NCBI GenBank assembly: GCA_963580455.1
Contig: OY756958.1
Span: 27,788,501 to 27,852,500 of the forward strand
DNA: 64,000 nt
Direction of reading: 5' to 3'
Source of the DNA: Euonymus europaeus
Lineage: Eukaryota > Streptophyta > Magnoliopsida > Celastrales > Celastraceae
Below are positions 37,109 through 50,300 of the stretch, one piece after another. The notes beneath the pieces were generated by a model. It was not told the origin of the DNA. It did not search any database and saw only the letters and a list, made by a program, of their open reading frames with translations. The first letter of the stretch is position 1, and each line of letters opens with the position of its first letter. Position numbers and translations under genes: made by a program.

Positions 37109-38186
37109 TCACGACCCGCTGCCACTGCTATTTGGACCCCAAGAACCCTTTCTACCAACCAAAAATTGATCTTGGTAAAGGTTTGTCGACCAGTGTAGCG
37201 AACGCAGGACTGGACTAAACTTGTTAATCATATCCATGGTGTCCTGAACCAGAATATATCCACCTGGTCGCAATATCCGATCCACCTCCACAGCGAAATC
37301 TATGATGTCACATCTGGTAATCACAAAGTATCAGGCACCTATAGTCTATAACCTTTTTATAACTCACCGGATAATATGCTAGCCAAAATATAAACTTTGC
37401 ATAGATGAAGTAAAGCTTTAAAAATGAGCAATGACCAAAGTTCATGAATAAGAGAAAGACAAGATGTAATACCTCTGCGTCAAATAGCTGAGAAGAAAAC
37501 TGGAATGGAGCAGATCATATGTTCGAGGATAGGTATTTAAAGATTCACACCAGTCGTGATATATCCCAATCAAACCCCTGTCGAAGATAATGGGTAGAGT
37601 ATCTTGCACATCGATGGGGACTACATTCATTACCCAGAGGGGCAGATTAATAAGTGCTGCAGCAAAACTGAAGAAACCAAAACCTTGGTATCAGTATGAA
37701 AATCATTGCAGACCGATCAAACATTGTGCAGTTAAATAAGCTGAAAGAAAATTGGCAAAAACTCGAAATCAAAATGCTACGTCTCTTTGATTATAATAGG
37801 AGGGGCCTCTCAATGCAATCTCTGTGTCAGACAAAAAAAATTGAGAAAAATATAGGAGATAAATGAATTCCCCCAAGTTCAGCGGAATAGGTGCGTAAGC
37901 TAATAGAGCAGGATGTTCACCACGGCTCCATTGTCCACCGAGATTATAACAAAAGACATGCGATAATGCCTATAAAAGCTTCCAACAGTCAAAACAAGTA
38001 TATAAGATATAGAGCATTGATCAGGTGAGGGATCCCGCACTTAAAATTATGTGCAGGATCCCCCATGCACCCTTGGATGGTGTGCATGTGAGACTGTGGG
38101 CCAGCGCCTGACACCAATCCAAGGGCAGGTGTGTTATCCCACACGTAATTTTACGTGCAGGATACCACACCTGAGAATCTACCATA

Positions 38187-38231
<45 letters not shown>

Positions 38232-41200
38232 CGTAGAGATCCTAGAACAGCTAGCCGAATAGTAAAAACAATAATACAGCAATCAAAGAATGCAGGATCA
38301 TAGCGCATTTCATAAACGACATAATTATTTATATTAAATCAGGAGGCCAACAAAAAATATTGTGGAAGTCAAACTGGAGCTGTCACAGTTATCCAGGGCC
38401 AAGATACAAATACTGTCTAAATGATCTCGCAAACACAGAGATCAAAAGCCAAGCAGAAACCGAAAATCATCTGGATTGTAAATGGTTCGATAAGAAAACA
38501 TTTGCAAAGCATATGTTTATGTAGTGTCATAGAATTCCATAGGTGATGCCAGCTAGAAATAGCTTATAAACAAACACTTGCTCTGCTCCTCTAGAGCCAA
38601 GCATCTCATCTACATTTTAGGTTTTGTCACACAGCAGAATCTGCTACCGTTACTGCTGCAAATGATGGAATTTAACTCCATTGCAGTCATAGGCAAAAAT
38701 CTAAACCCATAAAAGTAAAACACCACAATTTACAAACATTCACTAAAACAAGGCTTGCAAAACTCAACAAATGAAGGCCGAGCTAGAAAATTATATTCAA
38801 ATGTGATAACCACCAAAAGTGCCAAGTGATACCAATATACAATGAAAGCCACGATTCCAGATACACGAAATCTTATATATTTTTTCAAGAAGATAATCAC
38901 CTGTCATATAAAAGAAAGATTACTATATAAATAAGTGTAAAAAAGAAGACCCAATATAATGTCTCACAACCAATCTAACTTGTTGGATCTAAATCCGTAC
39001 TGGAAGCACAAGACAAAACTAGCTTGTGGCCAATGGTTTGTTCAGGAAGTAAGTTCAAGGATTACAACTTAATTTACAACCACAAGTATAAGTACGAAGT
39101 GCATTCTATGAAAAACTTTTGGAAATGCAGATGACTACTTAAGAGAATCAATTGCCTATCAATTTAATTATTTTCTTCAATTGTTGAAACGCATAGTTCC
39201 CTTAGTTCGAATGGTCTCTGGTTTATGCTTGTACAGCTTCAAAAACTTTGCTGCGGCTTCTGTCCCTGACTCTCTCACATTATTCATTCTTATTGCATAA
39301 CAAAACTACTCTAGGACACATTGATGTAAATACAAAATATGCATAAAACCTAGAGTATTATCTTATATTTACAAAGTTTATCAATATATAGTTTAAATTA
39401 ACAGATTGGGAACTTCCAGCCCCAAGTAAATTAGAAAAGGTTCAGACTCAGTAATATGGATTATTTATGGATGGAGAAATTCGCAATAAAAAAAAGATTC
39501 ATCACTATATTTGCAGATTCAAGAGAAAATGACTATAGAAAGGAGAAATTTAAGATGTTAACCAAAAATCAAAGCAACAAAAGAAAAATATTTTGAAGCC
39601 TCAATTTCATTACCCTCCATAACCTGCATTCATATCCATTACGTTCCTCACACTTGTCCAGTTTACAGCAAGGCCATCGAAGTAGACATCTGACACCAGT
39701 GCTGACCAATGTTTGGTGTCCTCATAAAACATCTCTTCAGCATCTTGTTCAGCTGACAAATTTGGAGGTTTGCTGCTAAGCCTTTTAGGCCAGGGTGCAG
39801 GCCAGCTACCCTTGTCATTCACTGGAAGTTTCGGAAGACAACTAATCAGAGGCACATACCTGTAAGACAGTCAATAATTAGTAACAGTCACAACAAACGA
39901 ACTAAATAGGAAAATGAAAATCAAACCCTTTCTTTTCTTCTATTTGCTATATTATGATGCAATCTCAAGGTATATATTGCACCTAGTTAATTGAATAAAG
40001 TACATGGAAATAAACATCTATATTCCCATTCTTGAATCACCAAAAAAATTGGTTCTTTCTTCCACTCTGAACTGCAGCAATACTAGAAAATCATACAAGC
40101 AGCAGGTCTCCACCTGCCCCGCTACAAAAAAGAAGAAGCAACCAGAGCAATATAAACTGGATGTAAAGATGGCTTGTTCTGAAGCAATACCAGGAACTGT
40201 TTTGTTCATCTTTCTCAAGGCACAAAGGTGGATTGTTGTCTTTGCGTTTTTCATAACAGGAAGGGGAGACGGGCTTCTGATATATTACTAGTCCAATTCC
40301 AGATGAATCAACAGTCTTAGCGACAACCTTCCAGCATATAGATTTTGTCAAAGCTTCCATGGCTGCAAAATAAGCAGAACAAAGTCTTACATGAAAAACT
40401 TACGAGTGAATAAATAGTCATCTATATTAGAGGTGTAAGCAGTTCACTAGGAAACAAAGTCTATCTGGGTGTTGCTAAGGATAAGATGTTATGCAAGTCT
40501 AAGAAGATTGGTGTCCATAGCTGTAGGAAAAAAATTTGTTCATTTTGAAATGCAAGTGAATGCTGTCAATGGTTAACTAAGTGGTGTCTTATAAAGCTAG
40601 CCTTCCAGTGTACAAATCCCAATCCTTTGGAAGTAGAAATTCAGTGCCCGTTTATATCCCTGTTTTGCTTTATTTTTACTAACGAAGGTATCATGGCCAC
40701 CATACTTTGGTGGTTCATGGTGCAATTCTCACCCACAGCTTCCCATGAAATTCCTCAAATTCCAGCAAAACCTTAGTGGGATCAGCTGTCAAACCTTGAC
40801 AAGCAAGGTGGATCATGTGCTGAAGGCACTAAAAAGTAAACAACTCCCATGCATAAGGCTCCAGCAGTGGACGGGGTTGGGAACAGGCAGGATGTACGCA
40901 CAGACCTTTTAACTTATATATCACCAGGGAAAGAGGAGGAGGAGTTGAGACCAAGTTCTCAGCAGCCTCCAATCTTGTGGACTAGATTTATTTTGTGGGA
41001 AGGCAAAATAGTTGTGTGACGGATTCACAAGAAGAAAAACTCTTTTTTGGGTTGCTGAGGATAAGATGTTATGCAAATCTAGTAGGATAGGTGTCCATAG
41101 CCAGTGGGAAAATTTCTTTATTTTGAAATGTAAGTGGCATGGCAACTGTATGTGGTAGCTTAATAAAGCTAGTCTTCTGATGTATGAGTCACCATCTTTT

Positions 41201-43766
41201 GGCAATAGAAATTCAACTTACATCAATATAACACAGTAAATCCTTAAATACAGCTCCTTCTTCTATTGTTGATAGTTTGCCAATAGTATTGGTAAATAAG
41301 AAATCGAGTTCATGGAGTGTGCAACTCAACCATGAAAGAAAAAATGAATGACAGGGAGGACTATTTATCAACATGTATGAGAATAACTTAAATTGAGGGA
41401 TGGAGTGGGGTGCATTGTACAAATATGGATTGACTTAGAGATCAGCTTACACTTCCAAACGTTGCGATCTCTTTCATCATCACGATATACTGGTGTTGCC
41501 GACCACACAAAGTAACCACCAGGCCTCATAATCCTGTTCAGTTCCCATAATGGTTTACCACCTGAATTTTCCAACCAAGACCATCACAATCACTACTTCC
41601 ACATCAGTCTAAAAAGAGGAGAAGATGTATTTTTAAGTAAATAAAAAAAAGAAAAAAAGAAACGAGGAATCAAATTTAGAAGGATGAAAAAAATACCATC
41701 CCCATCCCAGTGAACCCTGCATCGAGCACAGTGAACCATGTCATAAGCATTGTCAGGGAACGTCAATCTTTGCGTACCAATCACAGAAAGTGTAGCCGGA
41801 ATTCCTCTTTCCAAAGCAAATTGTATTTGAGCTTCATGTTCATCCTTTGGGGCAAATGACATGGTTATGACATTTTTGTCCAGCAAATAGCCCCCAAAGC
41901 TAGCAACACCACAGCCAACATCTAAAATAACCCTGACATGCTTGCCCCACTCAATATTTGGTAAAGTCTGTAGTAAAAATTGAAGCAATAGATTCTTATC
42001 AATCAGGGATTAAAATTCAGAATAGAAAGTAGTCACATATCAACTCCGAATTAATTGTGGGCAAAGATGAGTTGAATACAAATCATCTTACAATGATAAC
42101 TAGTTTTAGCAGTTTGCATATGCATTTTTTTCTAGATTTTGAATAAACAATTTTTAAGATGGAAAAGCTGCATGATACCTTCTCTATAAAGCCAATGTAG
42201 TTCTTCACGCCGTCCTTGAATTGAGTCCCTCCTCCAGGAAATACAAAGTAATCACCAGACTTGCGCACCCAGTTCTGGTCCTTTTTATATTCCACAAGCT
42301 TAGGATGAGGCACGTTAGAATACCAAATCTGGAAGGCAAGAGTAAGAAAAGCAAGTCACCAACATATCCTTTACAAGTAACATCCACATGAGATATAGCT
42401 GTTCTGTGACTTCTGTCCAATTATATTCTACTTACTTCAACACCAAACTGCCCAAAAGTCTACTTTAGAAGATTGGATTCTCTAGCTGTATACAGAAGAA
42501 TGGACACTACTGTTTACCAAGAGAGAAGACACCACAGCTCTTCTTCTTCTTTTCAATGCAAAAGAAACTTTATTAAGGAGACACAAAGGGAGAAAAAACA
42601 ACCCAAAATACTTTCCCAATTCAGATGCCAATTTCGAAGGATAAACAGAAATATTTACAGAAGTCATCTCAGAAAATCAGTAATTGTAAACAGTTAAAGG
42701 TACATTAAAATAAAATTAAGGATTCAAATTTTCGGTGAGGAAGGAAACCGATCCCTTTTCATCAAATCCATCTAGTTCTTCCAAGCAGAATAGACAGGAA
42801 ACAACATAGGCTGCTAAAGTGTTGATAGATCAACTCAAATAAGGTACAAATCACTTTCAAATATTCAGTAGTCAGTATAGTACTCTAGAAACAGCTATGT
42901 TTATAATCGGATGATTTAACCCAATATCAATATATAGACTCAGACAAATCGTCATCCAATAATCAGCGTTATCTTTGGGAAAGGTAAATTCGCGACAGGA
43001 GACCTCAATTAAAGGAAAAAACAGAACCAAAGGCCCTAACACAGTCATTGTCTAGATGTATTACATGTATATGTCTTTGTCTATTCTTTTTAAATTCTAA
43101 CTTCATCACATTACCATTCTCGCTTCAACTGAACAATCAAACACGAATTAGTCCTCGGGACCCAAACAGAAACAATCTTCTACAAACAAATGACCATATA
43201 TGACCAAAGTAGAAGAGAATTCCTCCAAAATTAAAATAAACAAAATCTTACCAAAGAGTATCAAGCAATCTCACCATGTCCCTGCTCTTCGGCCACGGAA
43301 CGGGGACCTTATAGCCTTCTGGTAAGGGCAGCAGACACCTAGGGCTTGGCTTCGGGCAATGCCTCTCCCTGTGCTCCATATGCCTCCTTGATTTCAACTC
43401 CTTAATGACCTTCATATTATCCAAACACGGTATATAATCTACCGACACTGACCCCTTACACAAACGCCACTCAAACTCGAAATCAACATCATTAACGCCT
43501 GATACATCAGTAATATTACTTTGCTTATCTCCGTCAAGACCGTTTGCATAATTACCGGTGTCCTTCAGCTCGACAGGGCCATTTGTGGGACTTTGGGAGC
43601 TTCTGACAGGGCGTTGTTGGAGATCGGTGAACACGGAGAGAGCAGAAGGGGAGGTGTAAGCGAAGAGCATAAAAACAATGGTGGAGATGAGAAAGATCGT
43701 GAGCGAGAGTCCCAAAATGAATGGGTATTTGCGTTCTTTGATTAGGTTTTGGACTGAGATCGCCAT
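37109..43766 (-). CDS. Probable methyltransferase PMT23-like (DUF248 family, Golgi type II membrane protein)
   Basis: Eight exons (43766-43275, 42328-42179, 41967-41697, 41561-41451, 40362-40191, 39859-39614, 37667-37473, 37313-37109) encode 613 residues. A short cytosolic N-terminus is followed by one transmembrane segment (about 14-37) and a short stem. The catalytic DUF248/Methyltransf_29 region follows. It has a SAM-binding LDVGCG at 229-234, [34 protein letters not shown]-like [30 protein letters not shown] and a C-terminal [18 protein letters not shown]. The family is Golgi-resident and thought to methylate cell-wall polysaccharides; QUA2 and CGR-type relatives affect pectin. The substrate of this member is not known. 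From memory At2g40280 (PMT23) is its positional counterpart. Introns 4 and 6 carry repeats, and a GA tract lies about 115 bases upstream of the start codon. Confidence 0.92.
38021..38174. mobile_element. Foldback (MITE-like) element in PMT intron 6
   Basis: The two ends are imperfect inverted repeats. The left begins tcaggtgagggatcccgcac and the reverse complement of the right begins tcaggtgtggtatcctgcac. Each arm contains a 30-base near-palindrome (38031-38060 and 38135-38164) centred on taaaatta. Inner arms cccttggatggtgt and acaccaatccaaggg also pair. No transposase and no clear target-site duplication were found. Confidence 0.7.
38189..38228. repeat. (AT)20 microsatellite beside the foldback element
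   Basis: A pure run of 20 AT units lies 14 bases right of the foldback element, inside PMT intron 6. Confidence 0.95.
40470..41220. repeat. Diverged direct-repeat pair of ~175 bp in PMT intron 4
   Basis: Copies near 40470-40652 and 41046-41216 share aaggataagatgttatgcaa-like starts, a ggtgtccatag segment, a ttattttgaaatg segment, aaagctag and a closing tagaaattca. About 390 bases separate them. The layout (short direct terminal repeats around a non-coding core) resembles a TRIM-type miniature LTR element. A segmental duplication would look the same. Primer-binding and polypurine sites were not established. Confidence 0.6.
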
Positions 43767-43881
43767 TTCTCTACTGTGTTAGCCCAAACCGGGGTCGCCA
43801 ATCATGAGCGAGGAGAGAGAGAATGTACTTGATTAGCTGGTCAAGATCCAGTCTGTCAGACGTAGATCACGATGAATATAC

Positions 43882-43905
43882 GAGAGAGAGAGAGAGAGAG
43901 AGAGA
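43882..43905. repeat. (GA)12 tract upstream of the PMT gene
   Basis: A pure GA run lies about 115-140 bases upstream of the PMT start codon; on the gene strand it reads TC. It is placed where a 5' leader or core-promoter pyrimidine patch would be expected. Confidence 0.85.
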
Positions 43906-44036
43906 CTACGGGCAATTCAAATTATCGTTACGGAGAGTGAGGTTTGTCACTGTACTTTCACTTGGACGACTGGTCGATCCGCGCGTCAATAAATTCTCAT
44001 TACGTATTCTTTTCTTTTTTTAACTAAAGATCATAT

Positions 44037-44249
44037 TCAAATATAATAGTCAACATTATAATCATTCGCAACAATTGAGAAAAACATATCAGGATATGAA
44101 GGAACCCAAGAAACTGGTTCTGGGCATGACAAGGCATATCTGACAAATGCATGGGCAGCTCTATTAGCATCTGGTGCATCTAAATGCAGTCCGAAAACTG
44201 CTGAATGTAGACCTATACTCATAGGTCTACACTCAGTTGTCAATCCCAT
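44037..44249 (-). pseudogene. RNase H-like retroelement fragment
   Basis: A 70-residue open stretch includes DANRAAHAFVRYALS followed by PEPVSWVPSYPDMF. This is the C-terminal pattern of the RNase H domain carried by plant non-LTR retroelements and derived genes: a basic/Asn-Ala-Ala-His helix followed by a 'W-x-x-x-P' tail. Nothing upstream extends it into a full domain, so it is called a decayed fragment. The call rests on pattern memory, not on a search. Confidence 0.5.
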
Positions 44250-45555
44250 CTCAACAATTCTTTAGATGTTCTTTCTTTCATATGGGGATATGTGACATTA
44301 TAGAAATGGTAAAAACATGTACGTCTTTTCTATACATATATTCCAAAGTCAATATTATAATAAATATTTCAAATATTGTATATAAATATAATATATAAAA
44401 AATAATATTTAAAATCTGCATATATATTACTTTTTAAATTATTTACTAAATAGACCCTATATACGTAGTTTGATAAATCAATATGTTTTTCTAATGAGTT
44501 TATTTTTTGAGAAAAAGGATCTTTGATGATGATTTCCCTTATAAATGATTACTGTTAAAAAACCCCAATTCTCCACCTAATCGGTGTGTTTAGGATGTTG
44601 TATTAATTAGATAAAAATGTTTATTTTTTACATTTTTTTGGGATAATGGTCGGCACCGGTGACTTATTGGATGAATTTTTCAAACATAGATCACTTGATT
44701 GCATTATGCTACAACGTTATTTTCATATTATTCACATATTCTATTATTTTATATTTTATATTTTATACCAGATTGCATTAGCAATTGCCAAAAGTCATTA
44801 ATTTTAATACTAAATTTGATTCCCTCATAATTAGTGCACTTCCCATGACATTAACATAAAAGAAAATGCGAATAATATTTTTTAATATTTTATCCGTTAA
44901 AATATTCTATAAAATAATATATTCTGTAATATTTAAAAATATTTTATCGATTAAAATATTCTATAATATGTTCTTTTCTTTTTAAATATAATTATATTTT
45001 AATCATAAAAATATTGGAGAAAAAAATGAAAGTGTTTTGTATCTGCACAGTACCCTCTCTCTCTCATTGCCTCAAAATCGAAAAATCAGTAAATAGCTTC
45101 TGCCAAAAGACTACAACAACCTATGATGGGATGGATGTAGGTCTACAGTAAGCAAATTTATGACTGCATTTAGCAATGACCATTAGCATCACGTATTCCT
45201 TTTTAGAAATATTATGCAGCATTAAATCAAGGTTTGGGGAAAATGAACACCCTTACTTTTAACCCCTTCTCTATGCCTGCAAATCTATATAATTGTGTCT
45301 CATGTATTTGACAACTTGACGTGTGAAAAGTCATGTACAGGGGGTCAAATTCCCTTGGTTTCACAGCTTGCAATGATTATAGTTTTTAAAACAAATAATA
45401 ATATTGTATAATAAATTGGATAAATTTTATTACTATATAAATTTAATCAAGCACATGAATAAAATTGTCGGAAGAAAACGTAGACAGCATTGGCTGCATA
45501 TAAGCATAAAATTGCTCCACATAGAGAGTGGCACATGTAGCTGCACAATCATACC
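44250..45555. other. AT-rich gene-free stretch
   Basis: Very AT-rich sequence with several 'atattttat(cc/cg)gttaaaatattctat'-like direct repeats near 44880-44980. No open frame with family resemblance was recognised. Confidence 0.5.
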
Positions 45556-46567
45556 TGCAGTAAACCTACCCAGGGAATATGAGAGGCATTTGATAATCCC
45601 CCGTCAAACTAATCTGGACATAATGGTTATCATTTACACGTCCTATTGCGATAGCAATGTGCTGAAATGGTGGGGGGTGTTATACGAAGTAAAAGATATG
45701 TCGTGCTCTCTTTAGGATGAATAACGTATAATATCACATTATATGTGGAAGCAATTAACAAACTCATATCAAGCATTGTCATCCAGTGCTGGAACGGTGC
45801 TTCGACTTCATTTTGAAAAAAATTCAATGAGTGTCTAACGGCACACGCTCTCTCATAACTGTCAAGAATTTCAACATATTGTCTCCAAAATGTGTCCATC
45901 TCTGCTATCAAGTTATATCGGACATTGAGTCATTCATTCTCCTGATGACCAAGAGACATAGCGATCGACCGAAATCCACAATTTTCATCTCCTCACATCT
46001 TGTACCTCCCTAATGTATGAATGTCGTATAGTTGTAAACAGAGGAGTAATTGTGTCTCACTTGTTCATTAGAATGGAGAAAATCATGCTCAAAGATCATT
46101 GAATCGGGGCGTTCCAATGCGGAGCTGTGTCTGTGAGATTCCCTATGCTGAACAAAATCACTATGATTAACAACACGTGCAGCTGGATTGTTCTGGGTGG
46201 TGGTGGATACCTTTTTCTTTGTGGAGGGGTGCACTCTAGTGTTGGTATTCACAGTCAATTCACGAAGAAAAGTGCTAGAAGGTCTGAATATGTCCCTCAA
46301 CTTCCTTAGTCAACTTACTTTAACATGTCTTGTCTGCTGTTTGAACTGTTTTGTGAACATATGTACATCGACGGTACAGTCGATGTCATCCTTTTCAAGC
46401 GAATCACATGAAAATAGATCAAGCTTTCTTCAAAATTGATCAATGACATTAAGCGGTATACCTTTGCTCACATACTAATTCGTGAGCACACAGTAGTCCG
46501 TAACTCCTACGAATTTGACATTTGCATCTGTAAGCAACCTTTCCAACATCATTTGACCGCTCAAACT
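45556..46567 (-). pseudogene. Degraded MULE/FAR1-type transposon protein with SWIM zinc finger and OTU-like domain
   Basis: Reading right to left on the minus strand, a SWIM finger (CKCQIRRSYGLLCAH, pattern CxC-x9-CxH) lies near 46475-46535. A frameshift is followed by GIPLNVIDQF, a stop where a Trp codon is expected, then RKLDLFSCDSLEKDD. Next comes a linker with VHPSTKKKVSTT. An OTU-like part follows, with DENCGFRSIAMSLG (the Asp-x-Asn-Cys catalytic motif) near 45955-45997, another in-frame TGA, APFQHWMTMLDMSLLIAS near 45750-45800 and GRVNDNHYVQISL near 45620-45650, ending in a stop near 45570. SWIM plus OTU in this order occurs in FAR1-like/Mutator-like plant elements. Several stops and shifts show it is dead. 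The N-terminal transposase part is not recognisable. Confidence 0.65.
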
Positions 46568-47365
46568 CCATCCAAATAAGTACAGTCGCTTTTTTTTTTT
46601 TAAGTATAGCCACGCGGCTGTACTTGTTTTACGTACAATCGCGCGGCTATTAAAAAAATTAACATAATTAAGCTAACACAATTAACATATTTAAAAAAAA
46701 TAAAAAATAAAAATTAACATAACAATTTAATAGATTTAAGCAGGAGAGACGAGAGAGAGAGAAAATATACAAAGGTCTCATCATTGTCCTTGTGTCCAGT
46801 AGATCCAAAGAATTGCTTATTCTATGACAAGGCATTAATAGAGAAGTTTGGCTTAGGGGTTGGAATAGTCACACCCTTAAATCAAACACCTATTTGAGTT
46901 GTCATTGTTTGGAGCTACCAGTAAAAACTCAAAATAATAAATTAAGAATTTATCTCCCAATTATTGTTTGTTACGCCAAGTATATTATACCATATCACTA
47001 TTTTTATATTATAGAAGAATATACATGTCTTACTCTTATTTATGGATGAAAAACGATGAATACACGCACACATATCTGTTAATTCAAACTCTGTAATTCA
47101 AAGGAAAATAAAAAAAATCCCGACAACCAGCATAACAAATCACCAAACACTCAACATCAGCTCAGAGAGACTCTTCAAATAGCAACAAGGGTAGAATTAT
47201 GAATAGCAAACGCCAAACAACTAGGATTTGGTATTCTCTCAGAATCAGATTAGTATTTCATAAACAAGTAAAAAGAACTCAAGAATACTTCCAAATAGGT
47301 TTCTTACACCTGCAAAAAAGCTTGTTCATGAAGGGGGGAGAAAGTCACACTGCCCGTGTCACTTT
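46568..47365. other. Gene-free region next to the eIF2-alpha 3' end
   Basis: Near 46580-46650 a 'gtacagtcgc / agccacgcggctgtac / gtacaatcgcgcggct' motif recurs in direct and inverted form. It looks like the edge of the neighbouring transposon relic. The rest is AT-rich; 47200-47365 is probably the eIF2-alpha 3' UTR. Confidence 0.4.
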
Positions 47366-50300
47366 TCACACTGTTATGCCAGGGCCTGAATTTTCTATGT
47401 CAACTTCTCCCATACCAGTGTCTTCCTCTTCTTCACTGTCTTCATCACCACTCATCTCCTCATTGTCATTACGTAGCTTAGCCATGTGCTCAGCGAGCAA
47501 CCTATCATCCCGCTCACTCACCTGCATCAAATGGCCCATTTCAGATTTTTAGACAATTCCACAATTTCAGAAGAGAAATATAACAGTAAATAATTCAAGC
47601 TCCGTAGAGATTTGGAATTTTGGCAAATCAATATTCGAGAGATAAGACACTCACTGCTCTAGGTTGCTCTTTAACAATAAGTTTTCCCTTCTGTCTCTCT
47701 ATTGATTCGATGCAAGCCTCAACTGCTTTAGTGAGAATTGTTATACCTTGCTCCTGGACAACAGAATTCAAAATTAAAAATACACGGCTTTCACCATCAA
47801 AGTTCGCTAAAATTTTGACTCCATGACGGTATCCCACTTAACTCAAATAGGTAAAAAATTCCAAAATTGGCCAAGAATCAAAACCAAAACATTTAACAAT
47901 ACATTATTTAGCCTCTCCAAATAATGAGTTATGCGCAAATTGAAGACGTATTTGATTTTGACCTAAGTGGTTCCAAGAAGAGAGAATAATGTAGCAGGTT
48001 ATTTACACAATCAAAGCCACGACTCAACTGATCTCCTCACATACTAGGCTTCACCAGATACCCATGTTGGAGTTGCAAAGGATTGTAACTGAGAAAAATA
48101 AACTTGTTCATACTAAAACGTCCTCTCTCCTCATCTCAGGACAAAGACATTAAAAATAAGGAGGCCAACAATTTCATGTTGGCATCACACTGAATGCACA
48201 AGCATGGACATACAAAAGTTAGCTTCTTGGAATTCACAGCAACAATCATAAAGCCAGAACATCACCTTTGTCTGGATAAACAGACTGGCTTGCTTACACA
48301 TACCAGAAAGCTTCTATTTTAACAAGGCAAATGATAAGGTCATCAAATAGGTTTGTTAAAATTCAGTGACGAGAATAAAGCATCTTTAGAAAGTTTTCTG
48401 TTCGTAAGCTTTTATATAGAATTTAGAACATAAGCCATTCTAAAAGCAGGACCTACAGGCTACAGATCACTTGAAGCAACTCATCATAATGTAGTAAAAG
48501 AAGGGGGAAGAGCATTCTCAACCAAAAAGGTTAGAAACGGGATTATGAGAACAACAGCAGCAAAGTGGCAAAGAAAATGCAAAACTAGATACACACACTC
48601 AGCATGAACTATGAAGCAAAATTATGACACTACACACGGGGAAGGGGGAAAAAAGACAACCAACAAATATAAGTGCCCCAATGTGTCTTCACTGTACACC
48701 ATATCAACATTTCAACAATACAAACTTCAGCACCTCGCACTCCTACTTCAAATAATAGGGTAGAGATGCTAGCATTTATAAAACAGAAACAGATTCAACA
48801 AACAAAAGTTCTAAGGTTTGGATCACTTCGTTTTTCACTTTTACCTTATCAAGGGTCTGAGTTGTAAGAACATAAAGTGGAGGGGCAACCAGTTTAATTT
48901 TCACCGGGCAGTCATCATTGCCAGCAGCTTCAGCTTTGCGCATGGCTTCCTGCATATGAAATGTAACTCTCTAAAAAAATGGAAGAATAATTTGAGACTA
49001 AAAATTCCTCCCCAACGAAAACAAAATCATCAACTAAGTACAGATTAAGGTTAAAAAATACATGAAAAGATAATGCAAGTAACACCTTAATGTGAAGAAC
49101 GCCATCAAATTGGAAACATTTCATCTCAATATCAGCCCGAATCTTCAAGGGCTGTGGGGTCATCCTACGCCTAATATTCTTTATCAATGCATCTTTCACC
49201 TCTTCTGTCATGGCAGGGACCACCTTAGTCACCTGAACACGATATGCATAGAGTTTCACTAATGCTCAGAAAGATGAGTAATATGGCATGCCAATCAAAA
49301 TTACCTCTTGTCCATCAGGGCCAATTTCCTTGATTTCACGGGTGAGTGAATTCAAAACTGAATCAGGATCGGTTACAATTGTTTTGAATGCCTGCATATA
49401 CAGTACTTTAGGGCCAAGCTGCCTGTATAAAAGATAACAGAAAGCACTGCAAATTCTCACCTCAAAAGCATGACCAAATTTTCGGTACAAAGGCCACCCG
49501 ACATGAATATACAAATCCTGCAAAACAGACAAGTAATGAGCATGAACAATAAACTACCAAAACCTTAAAGCACCGTTATATAAATTTTCTAGATATATTA
49601 TTTCCCAAAAGGATGAAAAGAAAACTGGATTGCAGATCTGATTAACTGAAAAGAACTTGGCAATAATCATAACTAATACATGGCCAAGCTAATGCAAGAT
49701 TCATACACGATCATCTAAGGCTAATGTCAATTTGAAAAAATACCAGTACTCCCAACTAGCACAACTTTAGAATTAATTCATTTGAAGTTAAACTAGGATG
49801 AAAGTAATAACATAGCAGTACTAATATGCTGCACCCTTACAAAATCTATTTAAACGACGAACATTAGCGTACAGCTTTTTTGTTTTCCAAATGCAAAAAC
49901 CTTTTGAAAGCAAGAACCTTAGCTTAGTGGTCAAGTTGTTTCACTGCATCCTACATCTACCCAGTCCCACCTTGTCAGCTTGTCCACTGTATGTTGTTTA
50001 CTTTTACCCACTCCTGGCTAACATAGTACATTATCTTCCGATGACAACTAAAAAAGACACCTTTTTTGTGTAGTAAAAAAAAGGCACCTTCAAATTAACA
50101 AATATGGTCAGCCCCATAAAACAAGTGCGTTATCCTGCATAGAAAATATTTTCTCCCCATTTCTAAACTTTAATTAATTGGTTTATACCACAACTGGTCA
50201 AAGATCAACATTTATTTCATTCTTTGGAGAATGTGGAACCTCTCCAAGGTTTGGCCACAATGGATTCAACCCTACCGACTGATAAGCAAACATACACTAC

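Noticed and set aside
42530..42600. Possible LINE 3' end on the minus strand (CTTAATAAAGTTTCTTTTG followed by AAG repeats)
   Set aside because: Suggestive of a truncated LINE tail, but too short and without coding sequence or target duplication to call.
49910..50060. tRNA A-box-like TTAGCTTAGTGGTCAAG in eIF2-alpha intron 1
   Set aside because: No matching B box and no acceptor-stem pairing; not a tRNA gene, and at most a very degraded SINE.
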